NCBI RefSeq assembly: GCF_015160855.1
Contig: NZ_CP063373.1
Location: 5,394,001-5,458,000 of the forward strand
Direction: 5' to 3'
DNA from: Streptomyces ferrugineus
Lineage (GTDB): Bacteria > Actinomycetota > Actinomycetes > Streptomycetales > Streptomycetaceae
DNA length: 64,000 bases
The translations under genes were made by a program, and so were the position numbers. The notes under the pieces are model-generated. The model had not been told where the DNA came from. It did not search any database and saw nothing but the letters and a program-made list of their open reading frames with translations. Below, piece after piece: positions 26,940 to 35,049 of the stretch (positions within the stretch are counted from its first letter, which is position 1; every line of letters begins with the position of its first letter).

Positions 26940-27223
26940 CCGACCTCGCCCCCGCCTGCCGCGACCCGGATCTCAGTGAGCGTCAGTTCGTGGCCGCGTC
27001 CGGCCCGGTCAGGATCTTCAGGTCGGTTCGGCCACGTCGGCGCCGGCGTCGTGTAGTAGTCCCGCACACTGGCGCCTTCATCTCCTCCGGCGTCAGTGGG
27101 GGAGCGGACGCCGTCAGGGCCACCGTGCAGGCCTTCGCGGACATCGGCGCCGACGAGCTCGTGTTCAACCCGACGAGTGACGACATCGACGAGGTGGCCA
27201 GGCTGGCCGACGTCGTGCTGTAG
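26936..27223 (+). pseudogene. Truncated LLM-class flavin oxidoreductase (C-terminus only)
   Basis: A frame starting ATG 26936, overlapping the EamA stop, ends in AVRATVQAFADIGADELVFN and DEVARLADVVL. This is the last 45 residues of an F420/FMN-dependent luciferase-like monooxygenase. The remaining 50 residues upstream are unrelated low-complexity sequence. The catalytic barrel is absent, so it is a remnant. Confidence 0.7.
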
Positions 27224-27259
27224 AGCAGGATCGCGACTGCCGCCCCGTAAGACAGCACC

Positions 27260-27300
27260 GGCTGTTTCGCCGGACTCCGTCCGAGTCCGGCGAAACAGCC
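27260..27300. terminator. Perfect 18-bp stem hairpin
   Basis: GGCTGTTTCGCCGGACTC (27260-27277) is exactly complementary to 27283-27300, with a five-base CGTCC loop. It lies 37 bp after the LLM remnant. There is no U-tract. It is most simply a strong bidirectional terminator. Confidence 0.75.
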
Positions 27301-27848
27301 CCCGACTTTGGGCCGCCGCGAACAGGTCGGGTCGCATGGGCCGGTTGCCCGGACGATGCCCTTTCGGCGTGGTCGAATCCGGTATGGCGCTCAAGGTTCA
27401 CGCCGCGCCACTCCAGTTCACGTGCGGGGGGGCGCAAGGACGGCGACGTCGCGTACGCCCTGGCCCGCTCGATGCCGGCCGGCCGGAACCCCCTGCGACC
27501 CGAACACCTGAGGCCGCCCACGTGTCGGTACGGAGAGCTGCCGTCGACGGTGCGGGACCGGTCCCGCGCCACAGGTGCGAGTCTTCCCGGACCAGCCCCG
27601 AACGGTCTGCCCGTCCCCCACCTGACGGAGAGTCATGCCGACCTGTCACGCGCCCCCGCCGCAGCGTTCCGGCCGCGCTCGTGACGAGCTCGCCCCGTCG
27701 ATCCCGGGTCACGTACGCACTCCGTCAACTCCCCTCCGGCTACGCATCGTTGACCCATCGGAGGAGTTCGTTTTCCACTGGCTCTTTTCGGGCACATCGG
27801 TTACCCGTCGTCCGCTCCGAGGCGGGAGAGCGCTCCGTGGGGGGATCC
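27301..27848. other. Intergenic region upstream of the NTPase gene
   Basis: About 550 bp. No frame with a recognisable motif or good ribosome binding site was found. It should carry the promoter of the NTPase-receptor operon. A short AT-richer patch at 27750-27810 is the most promoter-like part. Confidence 0.4.
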
Positions 27849-30008
27849 ATGTGTGAAGACCTCGGGTTCGAAGAACTCCTCAGTGCCGAGGGCTTCTTCG
27901 CTTCCCTGCTCGGGCCGTCGCTGTCAGCCGGCGACCGGAAGCTGTTGTACGGCCCCGACCTTCCCGTGGTCCTGCTGACCGGCGGCCCGGGCATGGGCAA
28001 GAGGCGGTTGCTGCGCGCGGTGCATGACCGTTTCGCCACCAAGGTGCCGGTGATCTATCTGGACTGCGCCTCGCCGGTGTACGCGGACCGGGCGGCGCCC
28101 GAGCCGGACGCCCGCTCGGCCGCGACCGAGGCCCTGGTCGAGGCCGCCCAACGGCTGTGCACCTGGCAGGGTCCAGGTGGCTCGTTCACCTTTCCCCGTC
28201 TCTTCACCGGCCTCGCGATGATCGCGACCGGCGTCGCGGACGGCAGCCCCAACGCGGTCGCGACGGAGATCCAACGGTACGAGAGGTTGCCGCAGAGGCA
28301 GCGCTTGCGCGGCCTGGGGGCAGGTGACTTCTGGCGGGGCGTGCTCGGCGGAATCATCCAGAACCTGCTGACGGCCCTGGGCGGGCAACTGCTCGGCCCC
28401 TACCCGACGGCCGTGGCCAACGCGTTGCTGGACGCACTTTTCGCGCGCTTGGGCCCCCGGGGCATGGCGGAACTGGAGCGGATCTACGGTGCGTATCCCG
28501 CGGCGGGCGGTCAGCCCGGCAACGGCCTGCGCAATCTCGCCGCCGACTTCAAGGCCGGCGGCGAGGCGCGGGAGTTGGCAGAAAGCTTCCTCTTCCGGGC
28601 GCTGCGCGAGGACCTGGAGGCGGCGTACGCCTCGGCGGTCGGCTGGCTGAGCCGGGTCGGTCGCCCGGGGCTGCTGCTGGACCACGCCGAGTCGCCGCTG
28701 GGTGAGCAGCTGCTGCGCGCGGTGCTCACCGACCGCCGGGGCGGGCACCGCGACCGCGTGGTGATCGTGGGCACGGCCCGCCGGGAAGACGGCGGTGCCT
28801 TTCTGCACGACGGCATGCCGCCGCGGCAGGTCGCGCCCACCATGGAGTTCCACCCTTCCGACACCGGCCCTCCCGACTGGTCCCGGCGCAGCGGCAGCGG
28901 AGCGAACCAGGCACCGCTGGCCGACGGGGTGCTCCTGCTGCGTATGCCCCTGCTCACCGGCGACCAGCTCGGCCGGGAGACTGCGCGCAGGCAGCAGCGC
29001 GTGGAGCCGGAGGGCGGCATGAACCGCCGCCGTATCGATGCCGCCGTGGCACGGCTGAGCGGCGGACGACCGCACACCGTGATCCGGCTGGCCGCCGCCA
29101 CGGCCGCCTTCCGCATGCCGGCGGACGCCAATGACCGGGACATACTGGACGCCCCGTTACGACTCGCCGGCAACGGCGACCACGAGCTGTCGGTGGCCAA
29201 TGTGCTGTTGCGGGAGCTGATCCTGGATCAGCTGCCGGTGCGGCTGCCGGCCGAGCACCGCGACGAGTGGCTCGACCTGCTCAGTCATCTGTCGGTGGCG
29301 CATGACGAGGAGTGCGCGGACGTCCTGCTGCGCCATCATCAGGCGGGCCGCGTACACCAGTTGACGGCTCATGATGTCGCGGAGCTGCTCACCGACACCG
29401 GATGGCCCAGTTGCGAACGGCACTTCATAGGGGACTTCGGGCTGCGCCAGCTGCTGGTGCACCGGCTGTACGCACTGAGCCCCGGGGGCGGCGCCTGGCA
29501 CGCCGACCACCACTTGCTGCGGGACCACTACGCGGCACGTGCGGAGGCGCCGAACGGCGGGGCGTTCCGTTCGGTCACGGTGCACCGGATGAACCACCAC
29601 CTGGTGTCCGGCGGTGTGGACGATGTGGTCGGCCGTCTCGCCGCCACGCTGCCCGGCCGCCCCCAGGAGTGGTGCGCGGAGCTGCTCGAGATCGCTCAGG
29701 CGCCGTATCCCGGCGGAGCGGACGCCCGGCGGGAGCGCGCCCAGGGCCTGGTGCCGGTGGACGGACCCGCGCTGCGCCGCACCGTCGACCAGTTGCTGCA
29801 CGCGGTGTGGCTGTGCGAGGAGCGGACCAGGCCGACCGGGAGTGAGATGGCGGAAACGCTGGCCACGTTGCTGAGACTGCTTTCGATCATGGAGTTCGAC
29901 GGCGCGAGACAGCTGCGCAAGACGGCCACGGAGTGGAGCGGCCTGGCGACGAACGAGCAGCCGTTGCTGCGCTGTACCTGTACCGGACGGCTCGGGCGAA
30001 GGAGGTGA
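27849..30008 (+). CDS. Large P-loop NTPase, unknown function
   Basis: About 719 aa. A P-loop lies at residues 45-52 (VVLLTGGPGMGKRRLLRAV), with Arg where the Ser/Thr of GxxxxGK(S/T) is expected. A probable Walker B is GRPGLLLDHAESP near residue 275. VVIVGTARRED near 300 resembles a sensor-1 strand. The rest is helical, without recognised repeats, and there is no membrane segment. The layout resembles STAND or AAA-like signalling ATPases. ATG 27849 follows a G-rich stretch; GTG 27837 is the alternative. The stop codon lies just after the AAGGAGG that serves the next gene, so the two are coupled. Confidence 0.75.
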   Translation: MCEDLGFEELLSAEGFFASLLGPSLSAGDRKLLYGPDLPVVLLTGGPGMGKRRLLRAVHDRFATKVPVIYLDCASPVYADRAAPEPDARSAATEALVEAAQRLCTWQGPGGSFTFPRLFTGLAMIATGVADGSPNAVATEIQRYERLPQRQRLRGLGAGDFWRGVLGGIIQNLLTALGGQLLGPYPTAVANALLDALFARLGPRGMAELERIYGAYPAAGGQPGNGLRNLAADFKAGGEARELAESFLFRALREDLEAAYASAVGWLSRVGRPGLLLDHAESPLGEQLLRAVLTDRRGGHRDRVVIVGTARREDGGAFLHDGMPPRQVAPTMEFHPSDTGPPDWSRRSGSGANQAPLADGVLLLRMPLLTGDQLGRETARRQQRVEPEGGMNRRRIDAAVARLSGGRPHTVIRLAAATAAFRMPADANDRDILDAPLRLAGNGDHELSVANVLLRELILDQLPVRLPAEHRDEWLDLLSHLSVAHDEECADVLLRHHQAGRVHQLTAHDVAELLTDTGWPSCERHFIGDFGLRQLLVHRLYALSPGGGAWHADHHLLRDHYAARAEAPNGGAFRSVTVHRMNHHLVSGGVDDVVGRLAATLPGRPQEWCAELLEIAQAPYPGGADARRERAQGLVPVDGPALRRTVDQLLHAVWLCEERTRPTGSEMAETLATLLRLLSIMEFDGARQLRKTATEWSGLATNEQPLLRCTCTGRLGRRR

Positions 30009-30013
30009 CGGGG

Positions 30014-31669
30014 ATGCCCAGGTGGAGGGTGGTACCCGGGTGGAGGGGCATGCCCCGGTGGAAGAAGATCCTCTACGCGCTGCTGATCGCGGGGTCGGTC
30101 GCCGCGTGCGCCGTGTTCGCCTGGTCCCACTTCCGGAAACCGGACACCTGCGCCGACGGGATCGAGCGGATCGGCGGCGAGTGCATCGGCGTCGACGGCG
30201 AGGGCTACGACTTCGGCACACCGGAGATCCGCGACGTGGCGCGGGCCATCGCACGCGAGAACGACAGGATCGAGGGTCAGCCGTACGTCACGGTGGCGAT
30301 GATGCTGCCGCTCCAGTCGGAGCGGGCGGAACTGCGTCGGCAGATGCGCAGCGACCTCCAGGGCGCCTACCTCGGACAGCGGCAGGCCAACGCGGGCGAG
30401 GGGGAACCGCCGAGGATCCGGCTGGTGCTGGCCAACCCCGGGCGGAACTACGGGCAGCACCAGCACGTCGTGGACACCCTGTTGCGGATGGCCGACTCGT
30501 CCGAGGACCGGCTGCGTGCCGTCACGGGCTTCAATCTCAGCCTCGACGCCACGGAGGAGGCCGTCGAGCGCCTGACGGAACATGAGGTCCCGGTGCTCGC
30601 GTCCCGGATCAGCGGGGACGGGATCGCCAACAGGGACAGTGCCGACGGGATGGCGAAGCTGCGGTTCCCCGGTCTGGCCCGGATCCTCCCCACCAACCAT
30701 GACGCGGCCCAGGCGCTGGCCAACTTCAACGGTGAGCGGGGCCGGGAGAACGCCAAGACGGTACTGGTCTACGACAAGCGCTCCGATGCCTACAACGAGT
30801 CGCTGGCGAAGGCGTTCAGCGGGATCGAGGAGAAGGGTCCGCCCGGTCCCGCCGCGATGTCCTTCGAGTCCCCGGCGATAGACGAGCCGGGTTCGACCGG
30901 CAACCAGTTCACCCAGATCACCAACAACATCTGCGACTCCGAGGCAGACATCGTCTACTTCGCCGGGCGCACGCTGCATCTGCGGATCTTCGCGCTCAAG
31001 CTCGCTCAGGTGGGCTGCAAGGACCGGCACTACACCATCGTCAGCGGTTCCGACGCCGCCTCCCTGCGACAGGCCATGACGGCGAAGGACTGGGAGCAGC
31101 TGCGCGGCGAGGACGGCCACGCGAAGGTGACGGTGCAGTACGCGGCCCCCGCACACCCGGACGCCTGGAATGCCGAGCTGGCCCGCTGGAACGAGAGGTG
31201 GGACGCGGAGCACGACCGCGAGCCCACCAAGGAGGAGCTCCCCCAGTACCTCACCGAGCCCAAGGCGGCCCTGGCCACCTTGGAGAAGCGGATCGAGTCC
31301 ACGCGCAGCGAGGGGGTACGGCTCGGCTCCGACCCGAACCTGGAGGACTCCCGCACGATGCTCGTGTACGACGGCCTGGTCACCATCGGCAAGGCACTGC
31401 ACCAGGCCCAGCAGGGCAGCGCCGAGACGGCACCCGGCCGTGAGGATGTCGGCAGACAGTGGTCACTGCTCCAGTCCCGGCACCGGGTACAGGGCACGAG
31501 CGGCCTCATCTGCCTGACGAGCGGCGGCAATCCGTACGACAAGCCGGCCGCGGTCGTCGAGCTGGACCCGGGCCGCGAAGGCCACGGCAAGCTGAAGTTC
31601 GTCGGCCTCGGCTGGCCCACCGGCCGGGAACAGCCGAAGAACTGCGTCATCCCCAGCAGCACGCCCTGA
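30014..31669 (+). CDS. Membrane-anchored periplasmic-binding-like receptor
   Basis: About 551 aa. One hydrophobic segment near the N-terminus (ILYALLIAGSVAACAVFAWS) is either a signal anchor or a lipoprotein signal (SVAAC). The extracytoplasmic part follows the type I periplasmic-binding fold (Peripla_BP_6-like): VTVAMMLPLQSERAELRRQM, LRAVTGFNLSLDATEEAVER, ENAKTVLVYDKRSDAYNESL, DIVYFAGRTLHLRIFALKLA. A Cys pair near the membrane (DTCADGIERIGGEC) may form a disulfide. No permease genes are adjacent, so a receptor role with the coupled NTPase is more likely than transport. AAGGAGG precedes ATG 30014. Confidence 0.8.
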   Translation: MPRWRVVPGWRGMPRWKKILYALLIAGSVAACAVFAWSHFRKPDTCADGIERIGGECIGVDGEGYDFGTPEIRDVARAIARENDRIEGQPYVTVAMMLPLQSERAELRRQMRSDLQGAYLGQRQANAGEGEPPRIRLVLANPGRNYGQHQHVVDTLLRMADSSEDRLRAVTGFNLSLDATEEAVERLTEHEVPVLASRISGDGIANRDSADGMAKLRFPGLARILPTNHDAAQALANFNGERGRENAKTVLVYDKRSDAYNESLAKAFSGIEEKGPPGPAAMSFESPAIDEPGSTGNQFTQITNNICDSEADIVYFAGRTLHLRIFALKLAQVGCKDRHYTIVSGSDAASLRQAMTAKDWEQLRGEDGHAKVTVQYAAPAHPDAWNAELARWNERWDAEHDREPTKEELPQYLTEPKAALATLEKRIESTRSEGVRLGSDPNLEDSRTMLVYDGLVTIGKALHQAQQGSAETAPGREDVGRQWSLLQSRHRVQGTSGLICLTSGGNPYDKPAAVVELDPGREGHGKLKFVGLGWPTGREQPKNCVIPSSTP

Positions 31670-31690
31670 GCGGTGTCCCGTTACCGCTCA
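31667..31690. terminator. Bidirectional terminator
   Basis: TGAGCGGT (31667-31674, starting with the receptor stop codon) pairs exactly with ACCGCTCA (31683-31690), with an eight-base loop. It lies between convergent genes. Confidence 0.65.
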
Positions 31691-31711
31691 TCGTGGTTGG
31701 AGTCCATGCCC

Positions 31712-32506
31712 TCAGACGGCGGCCGGCTTACCCGGGCCGGGGACGGTGCGGAAGCGGAACGGTTCCGGTTCGCGGCCCGCCTGGACGAACCAGCACTCTC
31801 CCGCACCGTCGCCGGTGACGATCCGCAGCACCGTGTCCGCCACGACCTGGGCCGGGATGACGGGCAGGCCCTGCTCGGAAAGCATGTCGCGCAGCGGGTC
31901 GATGATCCGCGATTCGGCGAACCCCGGGCAGACCGCGTTGAAGCGCACATTGTCCGGCGCGAGAGCCGGTCCGAGGGAGCGTGCGAGTCCGACGACCGCG
32001 TGCTTGTTGGCCGCGTACAGGGGGTCGAGCGCTACCGCCGCCAGTCCCGCGAGCGAGGAGGTCGCCACGATCGCCCCTCCGCCGCGGGATCGCAGCGCCG
32101 GCAGCACCGCGTGAGTGCCGTAGACCACGCCGTCGAGGTTGGCGCCCATCGCCCGGCGGTAGCGCGCCGGATCGAAGTCGTCCCCGACACCGCATCCGGT
32201 CGTCACGCCCGCGTTGAGCAGCGCGATGTCGACTCCGCCGTACTGCTCCTGGGCGAAGTCCACCAGCGCGCGGTTGGCCTCTAGGTCGGAGACGTCACAG
32301 GCGCGGAAGGCACCGCCGACCAGGTCGGCCACGTCTCGGCCGCCCCGCGCGTCGAGGTCCGCGACGACCACCCGTGCCCCGGCCTCCGCCAGCGCGAGTG
32401 CCATGGCCCGGCCGAGTCCACTGGCGCCTCCCGTGACGATCGCCACCTTGCCCGCGAGGGCGGCGCCGTCCGTCTGCCCTCGCCGAAGGGTCTCGGTGGC
32501 GGTCAT
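31712..32506 (-). CDS. Short-chain dehydrogenase/reductase
   Basis: About 264 aa, classical SDR. The cofactor motif is KVAIVTGGASGLGRAMALAL (TGxxxGxG), NAGVTTGCG holds the NAG motif, and the catalytic residues are Ser in IVATSSLAG and YxxxK in YAANKHAVVG. It oxidises or reduces an unknown alcohol/ketone with NAD(P). Its ATG overlaps the stop of the upstream MDR gene by four bases (ATGA), so the two are translationally coupled and probably act in one pathway. Confidence 0.92.
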   Translation of the reverse strand: MTATETLRRGQTDGAALAGKVAIVTGGASGLGRAMALALAEAGARVVVADLDARGGRDVADLVGGAFRACDVSDLEANRALVDFAQEQYGGVDIALLNAGVTTGCGVGDDFDPARYRRAMGANLDGVVYGTHAVLPALRSRGGGAIVATSSLAGLAAVALDPLYAANKHAVVGLARSLGPALAPDNVRFNAVCPGFAESRIIDPLRDMLSEQGLPVIPAQVVADTVLRIVTGDGAGECWFVQAGREPEPFRFRTVPGPGKPAAV

Positions 32507-33510
32507 GCCAGCTCCAGCACGAGCTTGCCGACGTTCTCGCCGCGGAAGAGCATCTGCAGCGTCTCGGGGAAGTCGTCCACGGTGCCCCTCACCACGTGTT
32601 CCTTGACCTTGATACGGCCGTCCGCGATCCAGGCGGAGATGTCCTGGGCGGCCTTGGCGTACTGCTTGGCGTAGTCGAAGACGACGAAGCCCTCCATGCG
32701 GGCCCGACGCACCAGCAACGTCAGGTAGTTGGAGGGGCCCTTGACCGGGGTGGCGTTGTTGTACTGGCTGATCGCGCCGCAGACCACGACGCGCGCGTGC
32801 ATCGCCAGCCGGGTCAGGGCGGCGTCGAGGATGTCCCCTCCGACGTTGTCGAAGTAGACGTCGATGCCGTCGGGGGCCTCCCGGCGCAGTGCCTTCCTCA
32901 CGTCTTCGGCGCGGTAGTCGATCGCCGCGTCGAAGCCCAGTTCGCCGGTGAGCAGCGCGCACTTCCGCGGCCCTCCGGCGATGCCCACGACCCGGCAGCC
33001 CTTGGCCTTCGCGATCTGCCCCACCATGGTGCCGACCGCGCCGGCCGCCCCGGACACCACGACGGTCTCGCCGTCCTTGAGCGCCCCGACGTCGAGGAGG
33101 CCGAAGTAGGCGGTCATGCCGGGCATGCCCAGTGCGCCGAGATAGGTGGAGGGCGGGGCGAGGGAGGTGTCGATCTTCATCGCTCCCTTGCCGTCGGAGA
33201 CCACGTACTCCTGGACGCCGAACGTGCCGACCACATGATCGCCCGGCCGGTAGTCAGGGTGGTTCGAGGCGGTGACCTCGATGACCGACCCAGCGCGCAT
33301 CACCTCACCGATGCCGACCGGCGGGAGGTAGGAGGGACGGTCGTCCAGCCAGCCGCGCATGGCCGGGTCGAGGGAGATGACTCGCGTACGGCCCACGAAG
33401 CGGCCCGGGCCCGGTTCCCCGACGGGCACGGAACGGTGCTCCCAGTCCTCGGGTTTCACTTCGCCCACGGGGCGGGCTGCCAGACGGATCTGGCGGTTGG
33501 TCGCAGACAT
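32503..33510 (-). CDS. NADP-dependent medium-chain reductase (CurA/leukotriene B4 dehydrogenase type)
   Basis: About 335 aa. Its zinc-free MDR pattern is RQIRLAARPVGEVKPEDWEH, VISLDPAMRGWLDDRPSYLP, GMPGMTAYFGLLDVGALKDG, VVVSGAAGAVGTMVGQIAKA and IDVYFDNVGGDILDAALTRL. Such enzymes reduce the double bond of alpha,beta-unsaturated ketones. ATG 33510 has AGGAG upstream. A TetR-type palindrome lies 35 bp upstream, so expression is probably induced by a small molecule. It is coupled to the SDR gene. Confidence 0.92.
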   Translation of the reverse strand: MSATNRQIRLAARPVGEVKPEDWEHRSVPVGEPGPGRFVGRTRVISLDPAMRGWLDDRPSYLPPVGIGEVMRAGSVIEVTASNHPDYRPGDHVVGTFGVQEYVVSDGKGAMKIDTSLAPPSTYLGALGMPGMTAYFGLLDVGALKDGETVVVSGAAGAVGTMVGQIAKAKGCRVVGIAGGPRKCALLTGELGFDAAIDYRAEDVRKALRREAPDGIDVYFDNVGGDILDAALTRLAMHARVVVCGAISQYNNATPVKGPSNYLTLLVRRARMEGFVVFDYAKQYAKAAQDISAWIADGRIKVKEHVVRGTVDDFPETLQMLFRGENVGKLVLELA

Positions 33511-33544
33511 CACGTCTCCTGTCGTCACGGCTCCACCAAGAGAG

Positions 33545-33560
33545 TACCGACCGGTAGGTA
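33545..33560. promoter_or_regulatory. TetR-type palindromic operator
   Basis: TACCGACCGGTAGGTA is a 16-bp dyad matching its reverse complement at 14 of 16 positions, centred on ACCGGT. It lies just upstream of the MDR start where a repressor would block transcription. This form is typical of TetR-family sites in front of reductase genes. Confidence 0.65.
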
Positions 33561-33684
33561 TGTCATGGGTGGTGATGTGCGCCACACGCCATGACAGCAG
33601 GCCCACGTGACCACGACTGCACCTCGCGCCAGACCCGCTCCAGGCCCCGCGGGCCGTTGCTGTGCACGATGTCGACCCACCCCG

Positions 33685-33709
33685 ACTTGCCCCGGGCGCA
33701 GAGAAGTTG
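33685..33709. promoter_or_regulatory. Shared upstream motif, copy 1
   Basis: ACTTG, six bases, then GCGCAGAGAAGTTG. A nearly identical block occurs at 39242-39267 in the cvnA/AraC intergenic region, and weaker similarity continues on both sides for about 45 bp. Both sites lie between divergent genes. The binding protein is unknown. Confidence 0.5.
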
Positions 33710-33807
33710 TCCCCGGGCGCAGCGCGCGCCGACCGCTCTGGCCCGGACACGCTACGCCCAAGTAGCTTTACCGGTCGTATCGGTGTGCGAGCTCCAGGGA
33801 GACTTTC

Positions 33808-35049
33808 ATGGGACACCCCCGCCCGTTAGTGATCGACCCGGCCGGCCGTGACATCCACGGCGAAGCCGCCCGCATCCGCGAGCGGGGACCGGTGACCCCC
33901 GTCGAACTGCCCGACGGCGTCCAGGCCTGGGCCGTCAGCAGCCCGGACCTCCTCAAGCGCCTGCTCACCGACCCGCGCGTCTCCAAGGACCCGCGCCGGC
34001 ACTGGACTCAGTGGATCAACGGCGAGATCGCCCCGGAATGGCCGCTGTTCACCTGGGTCGCGGTGCAGAACATGTTCACCGCCTACGGAGGCGAGCACAA
34101 ACGGCTGCGTGCCCTGGTCTCCAAGGCCTTCACCGCACGCCGTGCCGCGGCGCTCCGGCCTCGTATCGAGGAGATCGCCGCGACCCTGCTGGACCACATC
34201 GAGGAGGCCGGGCAGCAGGGTCAGGTCGTCGATCTGCGCGAGGAGTTCTGCTATCCGCTGCCGATCGGGGTGATCAGCGAACTCCTCGGCCTGCCCGAGG
34301 AACAAGGTGCGGAGCTGCGGGCCGTCGTGGACGGCGTCTTCCACACCTCCGCCACCCCGGAGGAAGTCACCGACAACTACGCACGGTTCTACGCGGCGCT
34401 GGGCGAACTCGTCGCCCTCAAGCGGCGGTCGCCGGGCGACGACCTGACCTCGGCGCTCATCGCGGCCCGTGACGACTGCGACACCCGGTTGAGCGAGCAG
34501 GAACTGCTCGACACCCTGGTGCTCATGATCAGCGCCGGCCATGAGACCACGGTCAACCTGATCGACAACGCCATCCATCTCCTGCTGACCCATCCGGACC
34601 AGCTCGCCCACGTCCGCTCCGGCCGCGTCTTGTGGGAGGACGTGGTCGAGGAGGCGCTGCGCGTGGAGGCGCCCGTCGCCAGCCTGCCGCTGCGGTATGC
34701 CGTCGAGGACCTCAGGATGAGCGAGTTCGGCGGCCCGGACGGCGTGGTGATCGGCAAGGGCGAGGCCATCCTCGCCGCGTACGCGGCCGCCGGCCGTCAC
34801 CCCGGGAGGCACGGCGAGGACGCCGACAGGTTCGACGTCACCCGCATCGACAAGGAGCACCTGTCCTTCGGGCATGGCGTGCACTTCTGCCTGGGTGCTC
34901 CGCTGGGGAGGCTCGAGGCCCACATCGCGCTGCGGGCGCTCTTCGACCGCTTCCCCGGACTCCGACTCGCCGTGTCCAAGGACGAGTTGGAGCCGGTCGA
35001 CTCCTTCATCTCCAACGGTCACCGCTCCCTTCCGGTGCGCCTCGCCTGA
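33808..35049 (+). CDS. Cytochrome P450
   Basis: About 413 aa, soluble bacterial P450. I-helix LVLMISAGHETTVNLIDNAI, ExxR in EDVVEEALRVEAP, and the heme loop LSFGHGVHFCLGAPLGRLEA with the cysteine ligand are all canonical. It has the look of CYP105/CYP107-type biosynthetic or xenobiotic P450s; the substrate is unknown. Its stop abuts the stop of the conservon P450 with no spacer. No ferredoxin gene is nearby. Confidence 0.93.
   Translation: MGHPRPLVIDPAGRDIHGEAARIRERGPVTPVELPDGVQAWAVSSPDLLKRLLTDPRVSKDPRRHWTQWINGEIAPEWPLFTWVAVQNMFTAYGGEHKRLRALVSKAFTARRAAALRPRIEEIAATLLDHIEEAGQQGQVVDLREEFCYPLPIGVISELLGLPEEQGAELRAVVDGVFHTSATPEEVTDNYARFYAALGELVALKRRSPGDDLTSALIAARDDCDTRLSEQELLDTLVLMISAGHETTVNLIDNAIHLLLTHPDQLAHVRSGRVLWEDVVEEALRVEAPVASLPLRYAVEDLRMSEFGGPDGVVIGKGEAILAAYAAAGRHPGRHGEDADRFDVTRIDKEHLSFGHGVHFCLGAPLGRLEAHIALRALFDRFPGLRLAVSKDELEPVDSFISNGHRSLPVRLA

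Noticed and set aside
29696..31402. A 568-codon minus-strand frame across the receptor gene
   Set aside because: Antisense shadow; the plus-strand gene has a signal segment, ribosome binding site and family motifs.
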